Part shown: piece after piece, positions 8,467-15,984 of the stretch
Numbering within the stretch: position 1 is the stretch's first letter
Layout: the number at the start of each line of letters is the position of its first letter
From: an uncultured Lacticaseibacillus sp.
GTDB lineage: Bacteria > Bacillota > Bacilli > Lactobacillales > Lactobacillaceae
DNA length: 33,463 nucleotides
Assembly (NCBI GenBank): GCA_934370925.1
Contig: CAKRNG010000022.1
Location: 1-33,463 of the forward strand
Direction of reading: 5' to 3'
Made by a program: the position numbers and the translations under genes
The notes under the pieces: model-generated
What the model was told of the DNA's origin: nothing
Seen by the model: the letters and a program-made list of their open reading frames with translations, nothing else
Database searches by the model: none

Positions 8467-9000
8467 TTACTTGCTCGGAATCTCCGCGTACCCATCCAAC
8501 CAGTTCACGTACAGTGCAGCCGCGTACAAAAAGTCTGATACCCGGTTCAGGTACGTCATGCACGCCTCGCTAACGTCTTGTTGCACACTAAGCGCCACCA
8601 CTGCCCGTTCCGCACGTCGAGCCAGCGTCCGCGCGAACTGCAAGTGAGCGCCGGCGCCACCTGTTAGGCCACCGGGGATGATGAACGCATTCAAATGTGG
8701 CATTTCTGCCCAGTACGCATCAATTTGCACTTCAAGCCACAACGTATCGGCAATCGCCATCTGGTTACTACGTGGCACCGCGATGTCGGCTTGTAGCACG
8801 TACAACTTCTTTTGCACCGTCTGCAGGCTCGCCACCATCGTACGGGTTTCCGGCGTCAATGCCGCGACTGCAACCCCGAGATAGGATTGGAACTCATCAA
8901 TAGCGCCGAGTGCTTCAATCTGCGGATCCGTCTTCGCGACCATGTGCCCCGTCACCTGCTTCGTTTGGCCGTGATCGCCAACCTTCGTATAAATCTTCAT
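8467..9000 (-). CDS. Cob(I)alamin adenosyltransferase, PduO type
   Basis: A 177-residue helical-bundle enzyme that adenosylates cob(I)alamin with ATP to give coenzyme B12. The N-terminal ATP motif KIYTKVGDHGQTK (2-14) corresponds to KIYTRTGDDGTT. IDEFQSYLG, FIIPGG, FARTLARRAERAV and YLNRVSDFLYAAA follow in family order. GDHGQTK is a mild departure from GDDGTT. The start at 9000 has GGAGGG 7 bases upstream; the longer frame to 9126 lacks one. No B12-dependent enzyme is in the window. It is upstream of and on the same strand as rsgA, but 200 bases separate them. Confidence 0.9.
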   Translation of the reverse strand: MKIYTKVGDHGQTKQVTGHMVAKTDPQIEALGAIDEFQSYLGVAVAALTPETRTMVASLQTVQKKLYVLQADIAVPRSNQMAIADTLWLEVQIDAYWAEMPHLNAFIIPGGLTGGAGAHLQFARTLARRAERAVVALSVQQDVSEACMTYLNRVSDFLYAAALYVNWLDGYAEIPSK

Positions 9001-9234
9001 GGGCTTGCCCTCCGTTTCGTTGGTTAAATTATAGCGCCGACTCCCACTATTGGCGAGACGCGACATTCGGTGTTGAATTTTCCCCGCAACCGCCGCATCC
9101 CCCAAAAAGTTGTACAATATAGGCATTCGTTACCCTTAAGGAGGTCTAAAACTGTAATCGAAAATATGGAATAGTACGTAACAACGGGTATTCTGAGTCT
9201 AAACAATTGAGTGGAAGTAGGCTCATTTTAACCA

Positions 9235-9316
9235 GTTCACCTCTAGTCGAGTCGATTGAAAGCGCTAGCCAAAACCAGGTTAGGCTGTATAATTGGCTTA
9301 AGGAGAGGAGGTGAAC
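9235..9316 (+). promoter_or_regulatory. tnpB leader with ribosome site able to pair upstream
   Basis: GTTCACCTC (9235-9243) is perfectly complementary to GAGGTGAAC (9308-9316), which contains the tnpB ribosome site just before the ATG at 9321. Folding would hide the ribosome site. The 9001-9234 stretch holds only the pduO promoter area and an unused AGGAGG near 9139; I see no gene in it. Confidence 0.55.
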
Positions 9317-9320
9317 CCAA

Positions 9321-10493
9321 ATGATTAAAACACACAAAATCAAAATGTACCCCAACGCGACAATGCGTCTGGTGCTCACGCGGCTATTCGCTTATCGCCG
9401 GTATTGTTATAACCAAGCCCTTGAAATTTGGAACGAGATGTATGACGCGTCCGTTGTGATGGCAGACAAAACATTACGACCAAATGAGCGCAAGGTGCGT
9501 AATGAACTGGTAAACGACAAGCAAGATTGGCAATATGAACAATCAGCCAGAGTCTTACAATTGGCGGTTAATGATTTAGCAAAAGCTTGGCAGAACTATT
9601 TCGACCCCAAAATGCCGAATCATGCGCAACCACGGTTCAAATCAAAGAAACGGTCAAAAAACAGTTTCAAGACGGATCGTGCCAAGGTGATTGATAATAA
9701 ATTGCGCTTGGACAAACCCCGCGGCACAAAAGATTGGTATGACATTCGGCTTGCCGAACGTCCACGGTGGCGTGGCACAATTAAACTAGCGACTGTCGTA
9801 GAAGAAGCTGATGGCTATTACGTCAGTTTATCGATTGACGTCAACGAGACCGTTAACCTGAAAAATGGTACGACTGTTACGGCTGTTGATGCGAATGTCG
9901 CACGCTTCGATTACAAAGCCGCTGGTAGTTATCAATCAGTGAAGACAATGACACCACGACTGCTTAATTTGTACCAACGGATTACGCAATATCAGCGCTT
10001 ATTGGCACGTAAACGGATGGCAAATCCAACTAACTTTCGGTCACATAATTATGTTGTAACGAGAACCAAGTTGCAGCGGGCTTACCAGCAAGTGACCCGA
10101 ATTCAGGAAGATTTGTTGCACAAGTTTACCACCAAGTTGATCGATGCCAATGATGTCGTCGTTATTGAGGATTTGGACAACCTGCACATGCGCATGAACA
10201 AGCACCTAGCGAAAAATCTTCACCGTTCGCTGTTTGGTAAGTTCAAAGTGCTCATGCAGTATAAGCGCGCGTGGCATGGCGTTAAGCTGATTATGGCTGA
10301 CCGCTTCTATCCAAGTACGCAACGGTGTTCTAAATGTGGGTTTATTAAAACCGGCGCCGATAAAGTTGGCTTAGCGGGCAATCAGATTCATCGTACAGGA
10401 CATGATGACTATGTGTGTTATGAATGTGGGGCAGTGATGCGCCGCGACCAAAATGCGGTTGAGAACTTAATTCAATACGCAGAAGTAAATTAA
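9321..10493 (+). CDS. tnpB: IS200/IS605-family TnpB, RNA-guided nuclease type
   Basis: A 390-residue OrfB/TnpB protein. TnpB proteins are RuvC-like nucleases guided by an omega RNA and are related to Cas12. All three RuvC acids are kept: Asp190 in TAVDANV, Glu283 in VVIEDLDNLHM and Asp376 in RRDQNAVENL. The zinc finger CSKCG...CYECG (336-369) is intact, as is MADRFYPSTQRCSKCG. The N-terminal helix-turn-helix start MIKTHKIKMYPN is typical. No tnpA is adjacent, so this is a solo copy. The ribosome site is near-perfect (AGGAGGTGA). Its more A/T-rich codon use than the flanks suggests recent arrival. The protein should be active as far as motifs show. Confidence 0.93.
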   Translation: MIKTHKIKMYPNATMRLVLTRLFAYRRYCYNQALEIWNEMYDASVVMADKTLRPNERKVRNELVNDKQDWQYEQSARVLQLAVNDLAKAWQNYFDPKMPNHAQPRFKSKKRSKNSFKTDRAKVIDNKLRLDKPRGTKDWYDIRLAERPRWRGTIKLATVVEEADGYYVSLSIDVNETVNLKNGTTVTAVDANVARFDYKAAGSYQSVKTMTPRLLNLYQRITQYQRLLARKRMANPTNFRSHNYVVTRTKLQRAYQQVTRIQEDLLHKFTTKLIDANDVVVIEDLDNLHMRMNKHLAKNLHRSLFGKFKVLMQYKRAWHGVKLIMADRFYPSTQRCSKCGFIKTGADKVGLAGNQIHRTGHDDYVCYECGAVMRRDQNAVENLIQYAEVN

Positions 10494-10527
10494 TCATTCA
10501 GGGTATGGCTAATACCTTAAAGTTCAA
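10330..10527 (+). ncRNA. Candidate omega RNA at the tnpB 3' end
   Basis: In known IS200/IS605 elements the guide RNA overlaps the end of tnpB and its scaffold ends at the right end of the element, often in TTCAA. Here a short hairpin GGTAT / ATACC (10502-10516) is followed by TTCAA at 10523-10527, just after the tnpB stop. The following bases from 10528 would be the guide. The 5' boundary is a guess. This assignment is by analogy only. Confidence 0.4.
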
Positions 10528-10684
10528 GAGTCAGTCAATGTCGCAAAGATATTTATCTACGTGGGAATACTGATGATGATGGGACTAAACAAAATGCAGA
10601 ATGTAAATCAAGAAAGGAAATATATAAACTTTTGTTGGTGTCGAAAAGACATTCTTCCACATTCTATATAGCAGATTATGTACG

Positions 10685-11200
10685 ATGCAACTTGAATTAT
10701 TGCCCGCTCGCCCCGAGTTAGCCCCCGACCTCTTCCAAATTGTGAACAACAGTCGTGACTTTATTAACGCGTGGCTCCCTTGGGCTGAAACCACCCGAAC
10801 CGTTGCGGATGAAGAAAACTTCCTAAACCACATGGCTGATCAGGCAGTCGCGCGTAAGGCCTTCATGTTCATCCTTCGCGCAGATAATCAGGTGGTGGGC
10901 AGTATTGACTTGCACAACGTTAATCACACCGACCGCCACGCAGAAATCGGCTACTTCCTCGACCAAAATGCGACCGGCCAAGGCATCATGCACAGTGCGG
11001 TGGCCCAAATTGAACGATTTGGCTTCGATGACTTAAACCTCAACAAAATCACCATCATGGCAGCAAGTGCCAATACGCCCAGCCGATTGGTTGCAGAGCG
11101 CGCGGGTTACCATTTCGATGGTTATCTCCGCGACGAAATTCAGCTTCACGGCCAATTCCATGATTGCGCCGTGTACTCGAAGTTAAGTTCAGAAAAATAA
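10685..11200 (+). CDS. RimL-like GNAT acetyltransferase
   Basis: A 171-residue GNAT protein resembling RimL/YdaF ribosomal-protein-serine acetyltransferases. Visible family parts are NSRDFINAWLPWAE, VVGSIDLHNVNHTDRHAEIGYFLD, the acetyl-CoA loop region ATGQGIM, and NTPSRLVAERAGYHFDGYLRDE. The N-terminus is roughly ten residues shorter than usual and there is no recognisable ribosome site before the ATG. This gene begins about 160 bases past the tnpB element's end, so its original 5' end may have been lost or replaced. The frame is open upstream of the ATG without another good start. Confidence 0.8.
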   Translation: MQLELLPARPELAPDLFQIVNNSRDFINAWLPWAETTRTVADEENFLNHMADQAVARKAFMFILRADNQVVGSIDLHNVNHTDRHAEIGYFLDQNATGQGIMHSAVAQIERFGFDDLNLNKITIMAASANTPSRLVAERAGYHFDGYLRDEIQLHGQFHDCAVYSKLSSEK

Positions 11201-11275
11201 CAATCTCAGCGAAAAGTATTTCCCGGGAAATCATCCTTTAGCCATCGTCATCAACTCGTTAAATGAATTTATGGC

Positions 11276-11304
11276 TTGACAGATGGTTTTTCAATGAGTA
11301 AGAT
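11276..11304 (+). promoter_or_regulatory. Promoter of the hisD T-box transcript
   Basis: A consensus -35 TTGACA (11276-11281), exactly 17 bases, then -10 TAAGAT (11299-11304). Transcription would begin near 11311, right at the T-box leader. Confidence 0.8.
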
Positions 11305-11310
11305 GGCCTT

Positions 11311-11625
11311 AAATTAAAAGCACGTTAAAAGTTTTGACTGGAACCAGTATTCAGGTACACGTTCACAGAGAGCCCCCGGTGGTGTGAAGGGGGTAACGCA
11401 CCTGAAGAAATCACATCCAGGAATTAACTGGCTAGCTGAACGGAGTAAGTTAGACCCGCATTCGTTGCGTTACCACGGTTGCATCCGGCTGTTCTCGCTT
11501 ATTTCGACGACTAGCCGCCTGCAACGTAAGGTCAGTGCTGCAAGGTACCGGCAAATCGAGGTGGAACCGCGAAACCAATCGTCCCCGAACGTCACAATAA
11601 TTGTGATGTTCGGGGACTTTTTTGT
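11311..11625 (+). promoter_or_regulatory. T-box leader, histidine specifier, upstream of hisD
   Basis: A tRNA-sensing T-box riboswitch. Stem I pairs CTGG (11338-11341) with CCAG and CAGGT with ACCTG. Its ascending strand has AGTA (loop E type). The apical part has AGAGAGCCCCCGGTGGTG. The descending specifier side reads GAAATCACATCC, with CAC (His) followed by A. The T-box sequence AGGTGGAACCGCG lies at 11559-11571. The terminator stem GTCCCCGAAC / GTTCGGGGAC (11581-11617) is followed by seven T. Uncharged tRNA-His should favour read-through into hisD. Confidence 0.92.
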
Positions 11626-11631
11626 TTTTTT

Positions 11632-11796
11632 AGCTTCTCCCACCTCGCGTCTCTCTGTTTTAGTCGAGTTCCGCAATGCAGAAGCTTCCGGTTAACCCGA
11701 AACTGGCGCCGGGGGAAATTCGCCCCCTCTGCCGCTTTCACGTTAATCCTCACCTTCTCCCACCTTGCGTCTCTCTGTTTAGCTATCCACGTGCAG
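11632..11796. repeat. Family A hairpin repeat between T-box and hisD
   Basis: Two direct copies of CTTCTCCCACCT-GCGTCTCTCTG (11634 and 11754) are 120 bases apart. The interior carries TTTTAGTCGAG, CAGAAGCTTCCGGTTAACCC and, inverted near the right end, CGTTAATCCTCACCTTCT. The element fills the hisD leader after the T-box terminator, so it is transcribed whenever the riboswitch reads through. Confidence 0.7.
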
Positions 11797-11812
11797 AAAA
11801 GGAAGTCACACT

Positions 11813-13090
11813 ATGCAAATCATTCAAAAATCACTCGCCGAAACCCTTCAGTTCGTTGCGCGCCGGACGGACACGGCCGCGAACGATCCTGAAATCGAGG
11901 CTGCCGTCACCGCCATCATCACAGACGTTCGTCAACGTGGCAACGCCGCACTCATCGATTACGCCGCCAAGTTTGATGGCGTGACGCTCACTAATCTCCG
12001 TGTGCCGCAAACCGCCATCGACGAAGCCTACGCAACTGCCAATAAAGATTTAATTGCCGCACTTGAACGCGCCAAGGCCAACATTGAAAGCTACCACAAG
12101 AAAGAAATGCGTTACGGCTTTGTGGATGCTGAACAACCCGGCGTTTTCCGTGGTGAACGGGTGACCGCGCTGGCTGCTGCAGGGGTCTACGTGCCAGGTG
12201 GAACCGCCGCTTACCCATCTTCCATCTTGATGAACGTCATCCCCGCCAAAATTGCCGGTGTGCAACGTATTGTTCTGGTAACACCACCCCAAAAGGATGG
12301 GCTCAGCCAGGTTGTCCTCGCCGCAGCAAAAATTGCGGGCGTCGATGAAGTCTACCAAATTGGCGGTGCCCAAGCCATTGCTGCCCTGGCTTACGGAACT
12401 GAAACCATCCCGCGCGTTGATAAAATTACCGGTCCCGGAAACATCTTTGTGGCCACCGCCAAGAAGCAGGTTTTCGGCCAAGTCAGCATCGATATGATTG
12501 CCGGGCCTTCCGAAATTGGGGTGATTGCAAATAATGCCGCCAATCCCGAGTACGTGGCCGCCGATTTGCTTTCCCAAGCCGAACACGACAAGCGCTCCCG
12601 CCCGATGCTCGTCACCCCGGACCTCGAATTCGCGCAGGCCGTCCAAGAAGCGATTGAGGCCCAGCTTCAAACACTCCCCCGAGAAGAAATCGCCCGTGCA
12701 TCTGTTGAAGAACAAGGCTTCATCGCCGTTATGGCCGACATCCCTGCTTGCTTCACGGTCATGAACGCCATCGCACCCGAACACCTCGAAGTACAACTTC
12801 CCGAGGCGGGTCAGTACCTGAATCAGATTCAAAATGCCGGCTCCGTCTTCCTCGGTTTTGCGGCCAGCGAACCCCTGGGCGACTACATTGCTGGTCCCAA
12901 CCACATCCTGCCAACCGGTGGCACCAGCCGCTTCTTCTCTGCGCTTGGTGTCGACGATTTCCTAAAGCGGACCCAGTTCGTCAGCTACACGATGGACGCG
13001 CTGCGCAACGAAGCGGACGCCATCACCACGCTCGCCCGTGCGGAAGGCCTGGAAGCCCACGCCCGCGCCGTGGATGTGCGGATGAAGTAG
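11813..13090 (+). CDS. hisD: Histidinol dehydrogenase
   Basis: A 425-residue zinc enzyme that oxidises L-histidinol to L-histidine with two NAD, the last step of histidine synthesis. Family features in order are GVYVPGGTAAYPSSILMN, ITGPGNIFVATAKK, GPSEIGVIA, the zinc pair in LLSQAEHD, the catalytic Glu-His in APEHLEVQ, GDYIAGPNHILPTGG, and a late EGLEAHARAV with the last zinc His. Length is normal. AGGAAG lies 9 bases upstream of the ATG. It is controlled by the upstream histidine T-box. No other his biosynthesis gene is in the window; the only partner is a ruined permease directly downstream. Confidence 0.96.
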   Translation: MQIIQKSLAETLQFVARRTDTAANDPEIEAAVTAIITDVRQRGNAALIDYAAKFDGVTLTNLRVPQTAIDEAYATANKDLIAALERAKANIESYHKKEMRYGFVDAEQPGVFRGERVTALAAAGVYVPGGTAAYPSSILMNVIPAKIAGVQRIVLVTPPQKDGLSQVVLAAAKIAGVDEVYQIGGAQAIAALAYGTETIPRVDKITGPGNIFVATAKKQVFGQVSIDMIAGPSEIGVIANNAANPEYVAADLLSQAEHDKRSRPMLVTPDLEFAQAVQEAIEAQLQTLPREEIARASVEEQGFIAVMADIPACFTVMNAIAPEHLEVQLPEAGQYLNQIQNAGSVFLGFAASEPLGDYIAGPNHILPTGGTSRFFSALGVDDFLKRTQFVSYTMDALRNEADAITTLARAEGLEAHARAVDVRMK

Positions 13091-13117
13091 TTACACCATT
13101 TTTTGAAGGAGATCGCC

Positions 13118-13462
13118 ATGCCTAAAAATACGAAACAAGTGACGCTTCTGGCCGTCATGTTGATGATTTTCACGTCCGCATTTGCGTTTGACAACACCTC
13201 CATCGCCTATTACACGATGGGGTACTCCGGCATCATCTGGTACGTGCTCGCCGCCCTGCTCTTCTTCATCCCCTCTTCTGGGATTCTCAGCATCGGCTCC
13301 TTCCTGCTCGTGCGTTGCCAGCCTAAATGACCACGCCTACAGTGATTGATTCTGGAAATCATCGGCCCCGTTCTTTTCGGCTGCATTGGCCTCTGCCTTT
13401 ACATGCTGTACGAAGCCACAACGAAACGGTCTCACGGTCTTTTCGTGCAAAATAGTCGGTAG
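13118..13462 (+). pseudogene. Amino-acid permease (APC type) with internal deletion
   Basis: The N-terminal part (VTLLAVMLMIFTSAFAF to GIIWYVLAALLFFIP) matches the first two helices of APC-superfamily amino-acid permeases. After about 60 codons the frame leaves the family and stops at 13328. From 13352, in the same frame, comes a typical permease C-terminus (LEIIGPVLFGCIGLCLYMLYE, ending at TAG 13460-13462). Most of the protein, probably about 380 residues, is gone. The start has AAGGAGATCGCC before ATG. It lies 27 bases behind hisD, so it was probably a histidine-responsive permease in the same T-box operon. The substrate is inferred from context only. Confidence 0.8.
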
Positions 13463-13475
13463 AAATGCAACATAA

Positions 13476-13525
13476 AAATGCACGCATAAATCCTGAACTT
13501 AGGATTTATGCGTGCATTTATTTGT
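13476..13525 (+). terminator. Terminator of the hisD operon
   Basis: The stem AAATGCACGCATAAATCC / GGATTTATGCGTGCATTT has the loop TGAACTTA and ends in ATTTG, with A-rich sequence before it. It may work in both directions, facing the small minus-strand gene. Its tip AAATCC-GAACTTA-GGATTT is almost identical to the tip of family B repeats. Confidence 0.85.
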
Positions 13526-13563
13526 ATACAAGGATCAAACCATCTTCTGGTGAAATTCACAAG

Positions 13564-13749
13564 TCACTTTTCCTGGCGATCCCGCACATGGCTTGCCTTG
13601 CAATAAGCGTTCGCGCCCCGAATTGCCAGATAGATTAACCCAGGTAGCCCGATTAAATTCGCAATCCGTAAATCAAGTACACCCAGCGCCGCCAAAGCTA
13701 ACGGCGCAAGCCACAATATCAGTGCGCCAACCCAACCCCACTTACGCAT
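13564..13749 (-). CDS. Small membrane protein, unknown function
   Basis: A 61-residue protein with two hydrophobic stretches (VGALILWLAPLALAALGVL and IANLIGLPGLIYLAI) and a charged C-terminus, so probably a two-helix membrane protein. A clear GGAGGG lies 8 bases before the ATG, which supports that it is real. I do not recognise a family. It converges with the hisD operon and shares the terminator region. Confidence 0.65.
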   Translation of the reverse strand: MRKWGWVGALILWLAPLALAALGVLDLRIANLIGLPGLIYLAIRGANAYCKASHVRDRQEK

Positions 13750-13833
13750 TGAAATTACCCTCCAACAGTCATGAATAGCTTCAGTTTACTGGAAGATAAT
13801 CGTTACAACATCCGTCCAAAGTCGGGTCTACAA

Positions 13834-13864
13834 ACAAACGCCCACGAATGCGGACGTTTGTTTA
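13834..13864 (-). terminator. Terminator of guaC
   Basis: The stem ACAAACGCC / GGACGTTTGT has a short tail TTGTTTG on the minus strand. It lies 12 bases past the guaC stop. Confidence 0.65.
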
Positions 13865-13875
13865 TGTCTATGCTT

Positions 13876-14853
13876 TTAGTACTGATCCCCGTTAAAGATT
13901 GAATTCTTCACAATCACGTAATCAACCTTATGCAAGGCGTCGAGGTCGCGGCCGCCTGCGTACGAAACGGAACTCTGCAAGTCCTCTTCCATTTCCGTCA
14001 ACGTGTCCGCAATCTTCCCCTTAATTGGTAAAAGAATTTTCTTCCCCTCAACGTTATGGTGCGTGTTCTTCTGGTACTGCGACGCTGAACCATAGTATTC
14101 CTGGAACAATTCGCCGTCGACTTCAACCTTCTTACCGGGCGTTTCTTCATGCCCCGCAAAAAGTGACCCAATCATGCACATGCTGGCACCGAAGCGCACG
14201 GACTTCGCGATATCCCCGTTATTGCGAATACCACCGTCCGCGATGATTGGCTTGCTGGCAGCTTTTGCACACCAGCGCAGCGCTGCGAGTTGCCAGCCCC
14301 CGGTCCCAAATCCGGTCTTGAGCTTCGTGATGCAAACCTTACCGGGACCAATGCCGACCTTCGTTGCGTCCGCGCCGGCGTTTTCCAGTTCCCGGACGCC
14401 CTCTGGTGTGCCCACATTCCCCGCAATCACGAACGTATCTGGCAGGTGGAGCTTGATGTGGTGAATCATATCAATCACAACCTGTGAGTGCCCATGTGCG
14501 ATATCGATGGTGATGTATTCTGGCACAAGCTTCTGATCGGCCAGATCCTGAATGAAGCCGAATTCGCTGGGCTTCACGCCGACAGAGATAGAGGCAAACA
14601 GGTCACGGGCGTGCATCTCTTCAATAAACGCTGCACGTGTTTCGGGCGTAAACCGGTGCATGACGTAGAAGTAATCATTCTCAGCAAGCCAAATTGCGAG
14701 GTTTTCATCAATAATTGTTTGCATATTCGCAGGCACGACTGGAATTCGGAACTTACGTGGTCCAAACTGGACACTCGTATCCACTTCACGACGGCTACGA
14801 ACAATACACTTATTCGGAATCAGCTGGATGTCTTCGTAATCAAAAATCTGCAT
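13876..14853 (-). CDS. guaC: GMP reductase
   Basis: A 325-residue TIM-barrel enzyme of the IMPDH/GMPR family that deaminates GMP to IMP with NADPH. The catalytic loop [11 protein letters not shown] has Cys174. [16 protein letters not shown] and [18 protein letters not shown] form the phosphate and purine site. The start [16 protein letters not shown] is the usual GuaC N-terminus, and there is no CBS pair, which separates it from IMPDH. I start at 14853 because GGAGG is correctly spaced there; a longer frame to 14898 adds residues that do not belong. PurBox-like motifs flank its promoter, so it is probably co-regulated with pbuG and purA. Confidence 0.95.
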   Translation of the reverse strand: MQIFDYEDIQLIPNKCIVRSRREVDTSVQFGPRKFRIPVVPANMQTIIDENLAIWLAENDYFYVMHRFTPETRAAFIEEMHARDLFASISVGVKPSEFGFIQDLADQKLVPEYITIDIAHGHSQVVIDMIHHIKLHLPDTFVIAGNVGTPEGVRELENAGADATKVGIGPGKVCITKLKTGFGTGGWQLAALRWCAKAASKPIIADGGIRNNGDIAKSVRFGASMCMIGSLFAGHEETPGKKVEVDGELFQEYYGSASQYQKNTHHNVEGKKILLPIKGKIADTLTEMEEDLQSSVSYAGGRDLDALHKVDYVIVKNSIFNGDQY

Positions 14854-14874
14854 AAGGGTTCCTCCACTATCAAA

Positions 14875-14963
14875 ACACGAACATTGGCGAACAATCACGT
14901 TTAATCATTCACACCAAGAGGATACTATACGTGTCTCCCGCTTTTTTGTCAAATCCGAACGAG
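14875..14963 (-). promoter_or_regulatory. guaC promoter with PurBox-like sites
   Basis: On the minus strand a -35 TTGACA (14947-14952), 17 bases and a -10 TATAGT (14924-14929) drive guaC. CGAAC motifs occur as ACACGAACATT (14875-14885) and GGCGAACAAT (14886-14895) in the leader, and as AAATCCGAACGAG (14951-14963) at the -35. The latter matches AWWWCCGAAC. Confidence 0.65.
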
Positions 14964-15024
14964 AAAAACTTATCAGCCATTTAATAAACGTGTTTTACAT
15001 CATCGAAATGACGCATTATCCCTC

Positions 15025-15204
15025 AAAAAGCACCTGAATTCAGTGATGAAGGTTGCGTTCAGCCCCTCACACATGCTATTCTAGGCGCATGGTGCCAAAC
15101 CATATCGGTAGAGTAGCGGATCGGCGCGCAAGCGTTCAGAAGGTCTTAAGCTTTACCACTACATATGAAAGAAGCCGACGCATAATTGCGTCGGCTTCTT
15201 TTTT
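15025..15204 (+). ncRNA. Unidentified structured small RNA with own terminator
   Basis: Between guaC and a minus-strand acetyltransferase the plus strand can fold into a long rod. AGTGATGAAG (15042-15051) pairs with CTTTACCACT (15151-15160) with one mismatch, TTGCG with CGCAA, GCTATTCT with AGAGTAGC, and ATGGT with ACCAT at the tip. A C-rich bubble (near 15059-15075) faces GGATCGG. A strong terminator (15170-15198, then six T) closes it. A weak promoter TTTACA-17-TATCCC starts at 14994. A rod with a central bubble recalls 6S RNA, but I cannot identify it by sequence. The terminator may also serve the converging acetyltransferase gene. Confidence 0.45.
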
Positions 15205-15256
15205 GGCGCGCAACTGGATGTAACGTTCATGCGCTTTGAACTTATGGCGCACCCAC
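15204..15256 (+). repeat. Family B repeat, right part only
   Basis: The sequence TGGCGCGCAACTGGATGTAA to TTGAACTTATGGCGCACCC matches the right 50 bases of family B. It begins directly in the T-tract of the terminator ending the RNA candidate. Confidence 0.75.
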
Positions 15257-15294
15257 CTTTTTGCCAAAAATCAAATTAACCCTACTTTATTCGT

Positions 15295-15783
15295 TTAGAT
15301 TACCTTTGTGTAGACGTCCAGTAGCTGCGTGTTTCCCGCCGACAGTTCGCTTTCCACCTGACGCAGGCGCGTAAACCCAATCGCCGTCCAGAACTTATCT
15401 GCCGCGTCATTCGCGTGAACGCCAGCCAGCTCCATCCGCTTGTACCCGTGCGTGCCGAGTGCATCGCTGAGCTGCGCAATGATTGCCTGACCGTGCCCCT
15501 GCCGATGTTGCGCAACCAAAAGCAGCCCAACATACAGGGTTGTTTGTTCAGGATACCCTTCGACTAAATCAAGAACCGCAACGGGTTGTCCCGCTTGCTT
15601 CACCAACCAGAAATGTTTTGCGGTGGCCGGCATGCCTGGTGGTAAGGCGGTGGCGTCATCCAAAACCGTTTTCGCAGTTGGCTTCGGCTCCCCAATCACC
15701 TGGTAATACGCTGCGTTCTGTTCATAGATGGCGAGTGCAGCTGCCCCCGTCTCGGCATCGTTAATCGGTGCAAATGTATACAC
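15295..15783 (-). CDS. GNAT-family N-acetyltransferase
   Basis: A 162-residue GNAT protein. The acetyl-CoA loop is visible as LLVAQHRQGHGQAIIAQL, where QxxGxGxA is conserved. It is preceded by the strands PVAVLDLVEGYPEQTTLYVGLL and followed by MELAGVHANDAADKFWTAIGFTRL, the usual N..A..FW...GF ending. I start at the GTG at 15783 because TTGAGGAGG lies 9 bases upstream; the in-frame ATG at 15825 would read through that ribosome site. The substrate is unknown. The gene faces the small RNA candidate end to end. Confidence 0.8.
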   Translation of the reverse strand: MYTFAPINDAETGAAALAIYEQNAAYYQVIGEPKPTAKTVLDDATALPPGMPATAKHFWLVKQAGQPVAVLDLVEGYPEQTTLYVGLLLVAQHRQGHGQAIIAQLSDALGTHGYKRMELAGVHANDAADKFWTAIGFTRLRQVESELSAGNTQLLDVYTKVI

Positions 15784-15854
15784 GTGCCCATTCCTCCTCA
15801 AAAATCGCGATGGCTTGTTATTCATTCAAGTATACCACTCACCCCACTGTCACC

Positions 15855-15949
15855 GTGGGTCCGCCACAATTCCAAGGCACACAAACATTACATCCTAGTC
15901 GAGCTACGTGCCCCAGAAGACTGCCCCCTAACATGCAAAGCAGGCCCGA
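15855..15949 (-). repeat. Chimeric family B/A repeat, incomplete
   Basis: From 15855 the sequence follows the right end of family B in reverse orientation (CAAGGCACAC-AACATTACATCC). At 15896 it switches to the family A box TAGTCGAGCTACGTGCCCC, then returns to B (AGAAGACTGCCCCCTAACAT, CAAAGCAGGCCCG) and breaks off. The hairpin partner arm is missing. Confidence 0.7.
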
Positions 15950-15984
15950 TTGTGCCAACCATTAGATTTTTTTTGGCTAAATAT

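Noticed and set aside
12050..12904. Long open frame antisense to hisD (284 codons)
   Set aside because: Its composition mirrors hisD, it has no ribosome site or known motif, and hisD on the other strand is certain.
15025..15204. Lysine or another known riboswitch in the guaC-acetyltransferase gap
   Set aside because: No downstream gene on that strand, and the conserved core sequences of known riboswitches are absent. It is kept only as an unidentified RNA.
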